Positions 54,605 to 63,465 are shown, counted from the first letter of the stretch. The stretch: 64,000 nt of DNA from Parafannyhessea umbonata (GCF_900105025.1 NZ_LT629759.1:1798001-1862000); one strand, 5' to 3'. Translations and numbers: made by a program. Notes: generated from the letters alone by a model not told the origin.

Positions 54605-55366
54605 CTATTTAACCAGTGACATTTCGAGATAATAGAGGTTGGAGCGATAGCGCCACACTCCAAACTCACGCGGAATTCCACGCTCGTCAAATGATACACG
54701 CGTAATCTCGAGAAGGGGGAATCCCTTCTCGACGTGGAGCACGCGCGCGGTTTCCTCGTCCGCCCCCACCGATTTCATCACCTGCGTTGCACGGGGCCAC
54801 GTTACATGCAAGACGTTCTTGTAGTAAGCACGAAGTGACTCATTAGAAAAGTCTCTTTCTGTAGCGCCAGGGACATAATTCGCCTCTAGTAAGATCGTCT
54901 CACGATAGTACGGCGTCTCTCCCTTACAGCGAACGCGGTCAAGTCGAAAAAGTGGCGTATCTAACGGAAGATTGAGCGCTCCGGAAGCTTTTGGATCCGC
55001 AAGCACTACCCCCGCGTCGAGGACCCTCTTCTCTACTTTCCCAACGCCAATACTTGGGTCATCGCTAAGACGCAAGCTTGAGTTCGTCCAGTTCAGTGCC
55101 GTTTTTGGCCTAGTAGCCACTACGACTGAGCCCACGCCGCGGCGCCTCTCTACCAAGCCGTCATCGACGAGCATCCCCATCGCCTTACGCGCGGTCTCAC
55201 GACTGATGCCGAACTCCTCTACCAGGCGCGTTTCGGATGGTACAAGATCCCCAACCGAAAATGAACCTCCGGTAATCTCCTGAAACAGGATATCGTACAG
55301 CTGGTAATACAGCTGCTCATGAGAGTTCGGATCGAGTCTCCGTGTTTGTAAAATTGCAATTCCCAT
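54605..55366 (-). CDS. GntR-family (HutC-like) transcriptional regulator
   Basis: A 253-residue regulator. The winged helix is near the N-terminus (PSETRLVEEFGISRETARKAM, with SETRLVEEF near residue 43) and a UTRA ligand-binding domain follows. It probably controls the nearby PTS-aldolase operon. The start at 55366 is used; a GTG at 55423 with a GGAG site would add 19 residues. A palindromic site TGGTATAGAGACCA (55463-55476) lies just upstream and fits HutC-type operators. Confidence 0.85.
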   Translation of the reverse strand: MGIAILQTRRLDPNSHEQLYYQLYDILFQEITGGSFSVGDLVPSETRLVEEFGISRETARKAMGMLVDDGLVERRRGVGSVVVATRPKTALNWTNSSLRLSDDPSIGVGKVEKRVLDAGVVLADPKASGALNLPLDTPLFRLDRVRCKGETPYYRETILLEANYVPGATERDFSNESLRAYYKNVLHVTWPRATQVMKSVGADEETARVLHVEKGFPLLEITRVSFDERGIPREFGVWRYRSNLYYLEMSLVK

Positions 55367-55462
55367 ATGCAGCACAACTCGCTTTTGGCCGAATGATGCA
55401 TGACGAGCATGCAACCGTCGCACTACTCATACTCCAAATCGCATCGAACCCAAGGTTAAATC

Positions 55463-55476
55463 TGGTATAGAGACCA
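55463..55476 (-). promoter_or_regulatory. GntR/HutC-type operator-like palindrome
   Basis: TGGTATAGAGACCA has arms TGGT/ACCA around a TAgA centre and lies about 97-110 bases upstream of the GntR gene's first ATG. It probably serves autoregulation. Confidence 0.5.
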
Positions 55477-55563
55477 ATTTAGGAATACAAATGGCATACA
55501 ACCAGCCAGTGGGCCAACAAGTTATAAAGTACCTGTCTTGCAAAACAACTTTCGAACTACGCG

Positions 55564-56172
55564 TCAGCTCCTCGCAAGCTCATCCACTCTATCGACTATC
55601 GCCTCTTCGTCGACGTCATCAATGTTCGTCGCATCAACTTCAATGAGGTCCCCGAGCACAAATGTCCCGTATCCCTTTGTGACGCAGCGCTCTTCCAAAA
55701 GCTGCCTGGTTACCAGTGCGTCTGCCTTGCTGCGATCAGCAAGCACGTCACCCTTGTGATAGTGATTCATGAGGTGCCCAAGGTGCCTTGATTGAGACAG
55801 GTCTCTAGCCAGTGATCGCTTGTAGATTACATCGAGATCCCCGACAAACCTAACAGTAATGGCCCGATAGCCATACTCCGCAACCAACTTGACCAGCGTG
55901 GGGCGCTGCTTGTCAGAAAACGGATAGTCAGTAACGAATGCCTTCCCGTCGGACATTAGGTGCCGGAGCTCAGAGTAGTACCTTTTCCAAACAAGCTTCT
56001 CGAGCTCATCCTTTTCCTGGAGGGAATCGAACCCGAACTCATCCCAAACCTGTTCTTTAATGTCATCTGGAGCGATTACAGGCAAATCCGGATGCCGTTT
56101 GAGGAGCTCTCCGCAAAATGTTGACTTACCAGTTGCCGGATAGCCCGCGAGAAGCACCATGACTTTCTTCAT
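55564..56172 (-). CDS. P-loop nucleotide kinase-like ATPase
   Basis: A 202-residue protein with Walker A AGYPATGKST (near residues 9-18) and the zeta-toxin/kinase-like layout (IAPDDIKEQVWDEFG, then FVTDYPFSDKQRP). It may phosphorylate a small molecule. It lies 41 bases after a TPR-like gene and downstream of the PTS operon. Family assignment beyond AAA_33-type P-loop kinase is not possible. Confidence 0.8.
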   Translation of the reverse strand: MKKVMVLLAGYPATGKSTFCGELLKRHPDLPVIAPDDIKEQVWDEFGFDSLQEKDELEKLVWKRYYSELRHLMSDGKAFVTDYPFSDKQRPTLVKLVAEYGYRAITVRFVGDLDVIYKRSLARDLSQSRHLGHLMNHYHKGDVLADRSKADALVTRQLLEERCVTKGYGTFVLGDLIEVDATNIDDVDEEAIVDRVDELARS

Positions 56173-56213
56173 GATTGCGCTTTCCTAACCTTTGTCCAAA
56201 ACTCCAACGAACG

Positions 56214-56606
56214 CTACTTGCCGCGAAGCATGTCCTTGGAGTTCTGCATAAGGGACTGGAGCTTGTCCAAATAGAGCTTTGCTCCGTCTTGGTCGCCAGA
56301 CTCAGCTGCGGCCTTACGCTTCCTGTTGTATAGGGTGGTCAGTGACCTATATGGGGCACCCATGCGCCTTCCGTTGGCGACGCAGGCTTCAAACGCCTCA
56401 ATGGCCGCGTCATCCTCTCCGGCATCCATCAAAAGCTTTCCGCGGCGCTCCAGAAGGTCGCACTTCTCGGCCCCATCGACTGAGTCTATTTGCTCCAAAA
56501 GCTCATTCGCCTTACGAAGCAGCTCTTCTCGGTCGACCTTAGCAGACGGCTCGTTATCCTTCTTTTCAGACTTTACCGCCTTATCTTTCTTGTGAAAGAG
56601 GAACAT
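56214..56606 (-). CDS. TPR-like helical protein of unknown function
   Basis: A 130-residue, highly charged protein starting MFLFHKKDKAVKSEKKDNEP. LLRKANELLEQIDSVDGAEK and GKLLMDAGEDDAAIEAFEAC fit tetratricopeptide-type helical hairpins, so a protein-binding role is likely. It sits between the PTS EIIC gene and the P-loop kinase, after a terminator-like hairpin. Confidence 0.65.
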   Translation of the reverse strand: MFLFHKKDKAVKSEKKDNEPSAKVDREELLRKANELLEQIDSVDGAEKCDLLERRGKLLMDAGEDDAAIEAFEACVANGRRMGAPYRSLTTLYNRKRKAAAESGDQDGAKLYLDKLQSLMQNSKDMLRGK

Positions 56607-56638
56607 GTTGCCTCGATTCTCCTAAACCCTGATAGAAA

Positions 56639-56667
56639 GGGGGCTGGCCCATAGAAGACCAGCCCCC
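56639..56667 (-). terminator. Terminator-like hairpin between PTS EIIC and the TPR gene
   Basis: A 9-bp stem GGGGGCTGG/CCAGCCCCC with an 11-base loop lies 14 bases after the EIIC stop, followed on the minus strand by TTTCT. It would reduce read-through into the TPR and kinase genes. Confidence 0.75.
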
Positions 56668-56680
56668 ATCACACAGTTCG

Positions 56681-57988
56681 CTATGCAAAAAGGCCAACGA
56701 GGCACTTGATGCCGTAGAGCACGAAACCAGTGAAGACCGTATCAACGTCGGTGCAAGTCAGGTTGACGAAGCCAATCTGCGCAAGCATGGGGGTGAGAAG
56801 CGCGGGGATGATCATGATGAAGATGCCGTGCACGATGCAGCCGATGATCAGGCCACGACGACCACCCACGGCGTTGCCGAAGATACCCGCAGTACCACCA
56901 GCGAAGAAGTTGGACATAACGCCGGGGATGACAAAGTATCCAGTGACCGGAGAAATGAGCATGCCGATAATCGAGCCGATGGTGGTGAAGATGAAGCCGA
57001 GAATAACGCTGTTAGGAGCGTAGGGGAAGAGAACGGGGCAGTCGAGGGCAGGCTTGGCACCAGGAACGAGCTTCATCGAAATGCCCTGGAAGGCGGGAAC
57101 GATGTTGTCGAGAAGCTGGCGGACGCCCATCATCAGGATGTAAAGGCCGATCACGAAGGTGCAGCACTGCAGGAACGCCTCGACGATGTAGTTAACGCTG
57201 GTCGAGATGCCGAGACCCTTGGCGACCTTGAGGCACGCAGCGGGCCCAGCAATAATCGCCGCAATGATGTAGAAGGGAAGCATGACCGTGAAGACGGCAA
57301 GGTAGGTGTCGTTGAGGAAGTCGAGCTTCTCAGGAATCTTCACGTCCTCGGCAGACTCCTCGGGATTGCCCACGAGCTTGGCAACGCCGGCGGTGACCAT
57401 GTAGCCAATGGTGCAGAAGTGACCGAGCGCGATATCGTCACTGCCAGTAATCTTGCGCACAACAGGCTGTGCAATGGCAGGCATAAACGTCGCGAAGCAG
57501 CCGCCAACAAGCGAAGCGAGGAGAATCAGAGGCACGCCGGTAAGACCGAGGAAGTAAGTGAACACGACCGCAAGGGTGGACTCCCAAAGGAGTGCCTGGC
57601 CGGTCAGGAAGATGTACTTGAACTTCGTGAAGCGGGCAATGATGAGGTTCACGATGAAGATGCCGAGCAGGACGATCGAAATCTCCGAGCCGAGCCCCAG
57701 GTCAGTCATAGCCTGGCCATTGATGCCCTCAATCGAGGCGACAACAGCGCCGCCGCCGGCACCGATGTGGAAGGCGGAGTTGAACACATTGCCGAAGTAC
57801 TGGAGCGAACCCTGAAGAACGCTGGAGCCGGCGGAAAGAATCATGAAGCCAAACAGGGTCTTCATCGTTCCCGCAAACACCTCGTTAGCCGGCTTCTTCT
57901 GAAGCGCAAGACCAAGGAAGGCAATGAGGGCGATGATGATCGATGCCTGGGTCAGAATGTTGCTAACAATCCAATTCAGGACAGCCAT
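56681..57988 (-). CDS. PTS EIIC, ascorbate (UlaA) family
   Basis: A 435-residue membrane permease with about eleven helices, starting MAVLNWIVSNILTQASIIIA. GLALQKKPANEVFAGTMKTLFGF near the start is the EIIC-GAT/UlaA signature. It is translated from an operon with EIIB and EIIA genes. The substrate is a sugar or sugar acid; the UlaA family is not limited to ascorbate. Here the linked PfkB kinase and class II aldolase suggest a product cleaved to trioses. Confidence 0.88.
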   Translation of the reverse strand: MAVLNWIVSNILTQASIIIALIAFLGLALQKKPANEVFAGTMKTLFGFMILSAGSSVLQGSLQYFGNVFNSAFHIGAGGGAVVASIEGINGQAMTDLGLGSEISIVLLGIFIVNLIIARFTKFKYIFLTGQALLWESTLAVVFTYFLGLTGVPLILLASLVGGCFATFMPAIAQPVVRKITGSDDIALGHFCTIGYMVTAGVAKLVGNPEESAEDVKIPEKLDFLNDTYLAVFTVMLPFYIIAAIIAGPAACLKVAKGLGISTSVNYIVEAFLQCCTFVIGLYILMMGVRQLLDNIVPAFQGISMKLVPGAKPALDCPVLFPYAPNSVILGFIFTTIGSIIGMLISPVTGYFVIPGVMSNFFAGGTAGIFGNAVGGRRGLIIGCIVHGIFIMIIPALLTPMLAQIGFVNLTCTDVDTVFTGFVLYGIKCLVGLFA

Positions 57989-58047
57989 TTCATCCTCTTT
58001 CTATTGCTTAAAAAACTAATTTCCTCGAGAAGGACGGGGCACCTCTG

Positions 58048-58344
58048 TTACAGCTCGCCCATTTCCTTAAGGATTGGCGTGAGCTTTTCGGTGATCTCCT
58101 TCTTGTCGACCAAACGATCGAGGAAAACCACCGGCTTAGGAAGATTCTTCTTCTCCATAAGCTTCTGGTAGTTCTTGCCAGACACGACAATATCGGCCTC
58201 GTTTACGATTGCGGAAATCGTAGTCGTGTCGGTATGGCTGACCTTGGCGTTCACGTTGAGAGCCTTCATTGCCTGCTCAATAGCCATCTGGCAGGCGAAG
58301 CTGCTGCCCAGGCCGGCGCCACACACCGCGATGATCTTGACCAT
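58048..58344 (-). CDS. PTS EIIB, ascorbate/lactose-type
   Basis: A 98-residue cytoplasmic EIIB with phosphocysteine Cys8 in VCGAGLGSS. It lies 17 bases after the EIIA gene and 59 before EIIC. Three separate PTS proteins (A, B, C) are the usual layout for the UlaABC type. Confidence 0.9.
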   Translation of the reverse strand: MVKIIAVCGAGLGSSFACQMAIEQAMKALNVNAKVSHTDTTTISAIVNEADIVVSGKNYQKLMEKKNLPKPVVFLDRLVDKKEITEKLTPILKEMGEL

Positions 58345-58361
58345 GTTTACCTCCCCTCTTC

Positions 58362-58871
58362 TTACTCGGATGCGGACAGAACGGATTCTCCTGCTCTGTC
58401 AGTTGCCTCTGACTCGGCTATGAGCAGGTGGTAGATTTCTTCTGGCGTTTCAGACTCTTTCAGACGAGCAACCTTGGACTCGTCCATGCAGAAGGTCGCA
58501 AGAACCTTGATTGCGTCTACGTGAGAGTTCGGGTCTTCTGCCGACAGAGCAAACAGCAACGTTACGCAGCTGTCCGACCCCTCGAATTGAACGGGCTTCC
58601 TCAGTAACAGAAGTCCCATCTGGGTCTTAATCGCTCCTTCTTCGGGACGTGCGTGGATGAGCGCGATGTCGTCGGTAAGCACGACATAGGGGCCCACGGA
58701 TTCAATGTCTTTCACGACATTGTCCGCATACCTCTGCTCGGCGTAGCCACCCTTAACCAGGGGGTCAAGACTTACCCTTACCCCTTCGCGCCAGTCCTGG
58801 ACGGAGTCGAGTATCTGGATGTTCTCAACCTTGAGCATGTCTTGAAAAGCAAACTTCTGAGAGTCAGCCAT
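58362..58871 (-). CDS. PTS EIIA, mannitol/fructose-type
   Basis: A 169-residue EIIA of the mannitol/fructose fold with active-site His73 in IALIHARPEEG, the phosphohistidine position of UlaC/MtlA domains. It follows the PfkB gene at 41 bases. It supplies phosphate to the adjacent EIIB. Confidence 0.88.
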   Translation of the reverse strand: MADSQKFAFQDMLKVENIQILDSVQDWREGVRVSLDPLVKGGYAEQRYADNVVKDIESVGPYVVLTDDIALIHARPEEGAIKTQMGLLLLRKPVQFEGSDSCVTLLFALSAEDPNSHVDAIKVLATFCMDESKVARLKESETPEEIYHLLIAESEATDRAGESVLSASE

Positions 58872-58912
58872 GTGTTCTTCCTTAACTGAATCGATCCCAC
58901 GCGTGGGGTTCC

Positions 58913-59833
58913 CTATGCAGATTCGGGCAAATCAATTCCGAGAGACTTAAGCGCTCCAAGCACCTCACTAAGTTCAGGAATCGAGCGCTGGCTACCCATG
59001 CGAGTGGTAGAAATGGCGGCAGTCATAGAGCCAAGAGTCAGACAATCGACGAACTCAAGGCCACGCGACAATCCGTAAGTAAAAGCTCCGTGGAAAATGT
59101 CTCCCGCGCCCGTCGAGTCAATCGCCGCCACCTCGAACGCGGGCATACGCACAGCCTTTCCCCCTTCGAGGTACACCAGCCCTTTGGACCCGAGCGTTAT
59201 CGCTACGCGGCAGCCGGGATTGATGCTTTCGATGTCTAGCAGCGCCTCAAGAAGACCCTTGTCGGTATCTGGCAGGACACGGCCCGTATGCTGCTCGGCA
59301 AACGCCTGAGAACAGACGATATAATCGGAAACACGAGCGACCTGAAGTGTCGACTCTCGACACGTACCGGCATCAACCACAACCTTTGCGTCGGGGAAGC
59401 GCCTCTTGTACTCAACAGTCGCTTCAGGTTCATGCCCGTCACAGAGAATGATGTCTGGCGACGCCTCCGGATACACAACTTCAGCTTCAACGTTCTGGGA
59501 CGGGAAGTTGAAAATTGTTCTTGTGCCCGTCTTTCCGTTTGCCACGATGAAGCTAAAAGAGGTCGATACGCCAGGGGCGCGAAGGAGATAGTCAAGATTG
59601 ACTCCGCAGTCTGCAACGGCCTTCTTTATCTGCTCTCCATAGGCGTCTCTTCCGATGCGGGCCACCAAGTAAGGCTTGGCTCCCCACTTTCCGCAAACAC
59701 AGGAGCCATTGAGGGCTGGCGCACCGGGGCATTCAGTATGCTCGGTGAGACGATACTTCCTATCAGGGACAATGTCTTCGTCGACTCGTGCAGTTATGTC
59801 ATAGGCCGCTTGGCCGATACAGAAAATGCGCAT
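58913..59833 (-). CDS. PfkB-family carbohydrate kinase
   Basis: A 306-residue ribokinase-type kinase. The C-terminal signature AIDSTGAGDIFHGAF holds the catalytic Asp and the anion hole, and GAPALNGSCVCGKWGA near residue 37 the substrate glycines. It is second in the operon after the aldolase. It probably makes a bisphosphate that the class II aldolase then splits. Confidence 0.88.
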   Translation of the reverse strand: MRIFCIGQAAYDITARVDEDIVPDRKYRLTEHTECPGAPALNGSCVCGKWGAKPYLVARIGRDAYGEQIKKAVADCGVNLDYLLRAPGVSTSFSFIVANGKTGTRTIFNFPSQNVEAEVVYPEASPDIILCDGHEPEATVEYKRRFPDAKVVVDAGTCRESTLQVARVSDYIVCSQAFAEQHTGRVLPDTDKGLLEALLDIESINPGCRVAITLGSKGLVYLEGGKAVRMPAFEVAAIDSTGAGDIFHGAFTYGLSRGLEFVDCLTLGSMTAAISTTRMGSQRSIPELSEVLGALKSLGIDLPESA

Positions 59834-59866
59834 GCTCCACCACCTCTCTGGCTCCAGATGCGGTCT

Positions 59867-60709
59867 TTAAATGTTCTTGAAGAGGCTGATCTTGTGCTCC
59901 ACGACCTCCTGGACAACGTCAAGCGCGGGCATAACGTTGTTCCTGTTAGAGGTGTTCTCCTTGTTCGAGTCGTAAAGCTCCTTGGACTTCCTGTTCCACT
60001 GCACGAGAAGCTCGGTGCCCACGTTGAACTTTCGGATGCCAAGGTCAATCACGCGGTGGATATCGTTGTCAGACACGCCAGTGCCGCCATGAATAACCAG
60101 CGGACGCTGGGCAACCTCGTAAATCGACTTCAGAACGTCGAAGTTGATGTTGGTCTTCGACTTGTACTGGCCGTGATTGGTGCCGATTGCCACGGCAAGG
60201 GCATCGATGTCGGTCTTGTCAATGAACTCGACCGCCTGCGCAGGGTCGGTCAGGCGCACAGCGTCAGACGCGACGGCCACGCCATCCTCGGTTCCGCCAA
60301 CGGTGCCAAGCTCCGCCTCGACGGAAGCACCGGCAGCGTGTGCATACTCGACAACGCGACGCGTTCCAAGGATGTTCTCCTTGAACGGCAGTGCAGAGCC
60401 ATCAAACATGACGGAGCCAAAACCCGCGTCAACAGCCTCGCGGATGTTGTCCCAATTCTTGGCGTGGTCGAGGTGGAGATCGACGTTTACGCCGTACTCC
60501 TCAGCAAGCGACTTGCACACTGCAACAAGAGTGCGCATGCCGACATACTTTGCAGTCCCCTCAGAGGTCTGGATGATTACCGGAGTCCTCTGGTTGTTTG
60601 CCGCCTTGACGATTGCCTGCACCATCTCGAGGTTGTGGGTGTTGAAAGCGCCAATGGCCATGTTCAGTTCGGAAGCTTCCTCCAGAACACTCTTAAGCGT
60701 GGTGTACAT
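59867..60709 (-). CDS. Class II fructose/tagatose-bisphosphate-type aldolase
   Basis: A 280-residue zinc aldolase cleaving a ketose bisphosphate to two trioses. Zn ligands are in DLHLDHAKN, VEAELGTVGG and LVIHGGTGVSD. It is the first gene of the aldolase-PfkB-PTS operon. The start at 60709 follows GGGAGACAAAC; a GTG at 60724 would add five residues. Specificity (fructose, tagatose or another 1,6-bisphosphate) is undetermined. Confidence 0.9.
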   Translation of the reverse strand: MYTTLKSVLEEASELNMAIGAFNTHNLEMVQAIVKAANNQRTPVIIQTSEGTAKYVGMRTLVAVCKSLAEEYGVNVDLHLDHAKNWDNIREAVDAGFGSVMFDGSALPFKENILGTRRVVEYAHAAGASVEAELGTVGGTEDGVAVASDAVRLTDPAQAVEFIDKTDIDALAVAIGTNHGQYKSKTNINFDVLKSIYEVAQRPLVIHGGTGVSDNDIHRVIDLGIRKFNVGTELLVQWNRKSKELYDSNKENTSNRNNVMPALDVVQEVVEHKISLFKNI

Positions 60710-60743
60710 GTGTTTGTCTCCCACCTTTCCTTCACACCCATAC

Positions 60744-60767
60744 GGTTATATGGTTGTGTGGTTGTCC
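60744..60767 (-). promoter_or_regulatory. Three 8-bp tandem repeats in the aldolase promoter
   Basis: GGTTATAT, GGTTGTGT and GGTTGTCC follow one another without gaps (60744-60767), 35-58 bases upstream of the aldolase. On the gene strand they read as A/C-rich units. They may be sites for the nearby GntR regulator, although they differ from the palindrome at 55463. Confidence 0.4.
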
Positions 60768-60938
60768 GTACATTTACCTGACAAACACAGCCTATACACA
60801 ACAACGGAGAAATGCAAGGATTTTTCTGGAATGGTTTTGCCTCTTCGGTAAATGCCTAGAGCACTCGCTTCTCATTCCCAAAGTTCGGTCATCCATCCCC
60901 TCGGAGTGAGGCCGAGCCGCATTCCCCGCCACACAACA

Positions 60939-61036
60939 ATGCCCCTAACGTAGAACTATATTTTTTAGTTCTACGTTAGGGGCACGTTTTCCCAGTTGGT
61001 GCAAGCCGCGCGAATTATAGTTCTTCGCTACGCGAC
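60939..61036 (+). repeat. Palindromic dispersed element, copy 4
   Basis: TGCCCCTAACGTAGAACTAT and its complement TAGTTCTACGTTAGGGGCA form a near-perfect hairpin with an AT loop; CGTTTTCCCAGTTGG and TTATAGTTCTTCGCTACG follow. It is almost identical to copy 3. It lies alone between the aldolase promoter and the HAD gene; the rest of 60768-61101 holds no recognisable gene. Confidence 0.9.
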
Positions 61037-61101
61037 ACGCTGCACGTTACGCGCCGCGTTGCACGCCGCACCCGAGCACGGCGATCGCGCCCACCACTCC
61101 C

Positions 61102-61962
61102 CTACGCGCGCATGAACGCCGGCTCCACCTCGCGTCCAAGCTCACAAGACTCCCGAGCCGCAGCCGCTATCTGCTCCATCGCGCGCGCCACGCCGTCGTC
61201 GGCGCTCGCGCCCACGTGCCAGCGGGCCGCCCGCGTCGCCGCCTCATTCGCGTTCGCCACGGCGCACGAGTTGGGGTACCTCCGCAGCATGTCCAGGTCG
61301 TTGTCCGCGTCGCCAAACACGCAGACCTCCTCGTCGGCCAGGCCCAGAATCTTCTGCAGTATGGCGACGCCGTCCGCCTTGCCCCAGCCCTTCGGGCTCG
61401 CGTCCAGCCAGTTCACCACCGTGTTGGGAAACGACAGCCCCGGGCACGCATCCGAAAGCACACGGGAAAGCTCCACGGCGCGCTCGTTGTCGCCCATCAC
61501 CACCATCCCGGCCTTCACCACAGGGTAATCCGGCATCTCGCCCAGCTCGTGGCGCTCGCCGCCGCACAGGAAGACGCGCTCGAACATGGGCCCAAGCTCC
61601 TCGCGGGTCGCACCCACCCAGTCGCCAAAGTTGTCGTCGCGATACGTGATGAACGCGCAGCCCTCGACCCGCGCCGCAATCGACTCCGCGCGGCGCAGCT
61701 CGTCCATGGGCAGGGTCTTCTCGTACACCACCTCGCCCAGGTAGTACACCTTCTGGCCGTTCACCAGCACGCCCGTGTTGTAGCAGCTCGCGTCCTTGTT
61801 AAAGAAGCTCGACAGCTCGCCGCGGTCGCGGCCGCTCGCCGGCCCAAAGTCGATGCCCTGCTCCTGGCAGGCGTGAATCGCGTCCACCGTCCGCCGCGAT
61901 GCCGCCGACGCGCCAAACGGCACCAGCGTGTTATCCATGTCAGAAAGTATGAGCTTGATCAA
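61102..61962 (-). CDS. HAD-superfamily (Cof-type) phosphatase, second copy
   Basis: A 286-residue HAD phosphatase with DMDNT (Asp8, Asp10) at the start and GDADNDLDML near residue 240. It is a paralogue of the gene at 2489. I chose the TTG start at 61962 because GGAGGAGGCGCC lies just before it and the protein then begins like the paralogue (M-IKLILSDMDNT). Substrate unknown. Confidence 0.85.
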   Translation of the reverse strand: MIKLILSDMDNTLVPFGASAASRRTVDAIHACQEQGIDFGPASGRDRGELSSFFNKDASCYNTGVLVNGQKVYYLGEVVYEKTLPMDELRRAESIAARVEGCAFITYRDDNFGDWVGATREELGPMFERVFLCGGERHELGEMPDYPVVKAGMVVMGDNERAVELSRVLSDACPGLSFPNTVVNWLDASPKGWGKADGVAILQKILGLADEEVCVFGDADNDLDMLRRYPNSCAVANANEAATRAARWHVGASADDGVARAMEQIAAAARESCELGREVEPAFMRA

Positions 61963-62142
61963 GGCGCCTCCTCCGCCGCGTCCGCCCGCGCCCACAGGCG
62001 CTCCGGCCAATACGATAGCGCCGCGCCACGCCTACCCGGGCGCGACGCGGCGTATCAACACGTTATCCATCGGCCCTCGTCGGCAGCGGCAGGGCCATGA
62101 GGCCCACCGCTTCCGGACGAGAAGCGCCATCCTCCCGGCCCG

Positions 62143-62802
62143 CTACGCAAACGCCCGCTTCAGCTCGCGCTTTGCCGCGGCGCTCGTAAACGCCAGAACG
62201 TTGTCGCCGGCGATGAGGCCCGTGTCGCCGCGAGGGATGATGATGTCCCCCGCGCGGTCGATCGCGATCACGACGGCCTCGTCCGGCAGGGCCAGGTCAG
62301 AGATCTTCCTCCCCGCCGCCGACGACCCCGGGCGCACCTCAAGCTGCACGAGTGCATGCTCGTCCTTGCCCAGGCGCATGATGGTGAACACGTCCTCCAT
62401 GTCCAGACCCTCCTGCACGGAGCGCGCCAGCAGGTCCGCCTGGTTGATCCCCACGTCCACGCCCATCGACTCGTTGAACATCCACGAGTTCTTCGGGTTG
62501 TTCACGCGCGCGACCACGCGCGGCACCTGGTACTCCATCTTCGCCAGAGTCGACGCCACCAGGTTCACCTCGTCGGAGCCCGTCGCCGCTATGAGCACGT
62601 CCGCGCTCATCACGCCGCACCTCTCCAGCACCTCCGGGCTCGTACCGCTCCCGAGCACGACCTTCTGGCCCGGCAGCTCCTCCTGCAGCTTGCGCACCAC
62701 GTCGCGCCTGCTCTCCACCACCACGACGGACGAGCCTCCGTCCGTGAGTATGGGCGCCAGGTAGCGACCGGTCTTGCCGCCGCCTACGATGATGATGTTC
62801 AT
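62143..62802 (-). CDS. TrkA/KtrA-type RCK-domain potassium-channel regulator
   Basis: A 219-residue cytoplasmic regulatory subunit. RCK_N holds the nucleotide loop IIIVGGGKTGRYLAPIL (3-19), and an RCK_C domain follows from about residue 135. Such proteins gate Trk/Ktr K+ channels. A second, different copy begins upstream at 63465, so two regulators form one unit. No membrane Trk/Ktr subunit is in the window. Confidence 0.88.
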   Translation of the reverse strand: MNIIIVGGGKTGRYLAPILTDGGSSVVVVESRRDVVRKLQEELPGQKVVLGSGTSPEVLERCGVMSADVLIAATGSDEVNLVASTLAKMEYQVPRVVARVNNPKNSWMFNESMGVDVGINQADLLARSVQEGLDMEDVFTIMRLGKDEHALVQLEVRPGSSAAGRKISDLALPDEAVVIAIDRAGDIIIPRGDTGLIAGDNVLAFTSAAAKRELKRAFA

Positions 62803-62811
62803 GGCAACCTC

Positions 62812-63465
62812 CTACTCGCTCTTACCGAGCATGTGGGCGAACTTCTCCTGCGCGCTCGACGCCACGGCCGCGTACACCACGTCGCCGTGTCCAAGCACCG
62901 TGCCCTCCGTCGGGATGAACGTCTGGCTGTTGTGCGACACGGCGACGATCTTCACCTCGCCGATCGCGCTTATCTCGCGCACGGGGTGCCCCTCAAGCAG
63001 CGTCGGCACGTCGGCACGCACTATCTGCACCTCGCCGGTGCCCACGGCAAGCACGCTGTCCTGCTGGTGGTACGTCAGAAGCTCGCACGCGCGGCGCACG
63101 CCCCAGTCCGTCGTCGATATGGTCTGTATGCCCAGGCGGCGGTACGTCTCGGCCTTGCTCACGTCGTACATGCGCGCGATGACGCGCGGCACGCGGTACG
63201 AGTCGCGCGCGATCCGCGCGATCACGATGTTCGTCTCGTCCGAGGTGGTGCAGGACACGACGGCGGACGCACGCTCGATACCGGCCTTCTCCAGCACGTC
63301 GCGATCGATTCCCACGCCGCACACCTTGCGCCCGGCAAACCCGTCGCCCAGAAGCTCCAGGCGCTCCGGGTCCTGGTCGACGGCGCACACGTTGTGGCCC
63401 TGGCGGTCCAGCTTGCGCGCGAGCCCGGTGCCCATGCGCCCCAGTCCAACGACAATCACGTTCAT
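62812..63465 (-). CDS. TrkA/KtrA-type RCK-domain protein, second copy
   Basis: A 217-residue RCK protein starting MNVIVVGLGRMGTGLARKLD (nucleotide loop 5-13). The C-terminal RCK_C domain (residues about 135-215) ends in GHGDVVYAAVASSAQEKF. It is 9 bases before the other RCK gene in one transcript. It lies 6 bases after a cation-ATPase gene, suggesting joint ion-homeostasis control. Confidence 0.88.
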   Translation of the reverse strand: MNVIVVGLGRMGTGLARKLDRQGHNVCAVDQDPERLELLGDGFAGRKVCGVGIDRDVLEKAGIERASAVVSCTTSDETNIVIARIARDSYRVPRVIARMYDVSKAETYRRLGIQTISTTDWGVRRACELLTYHQQDSVLAVGTGEVQIVRADVPTLLEGHPVREISAIGEVKIVAVSHNSQTFIPTEGTVLGHGDVVYAAVASSAQEKFAHMLGKSE

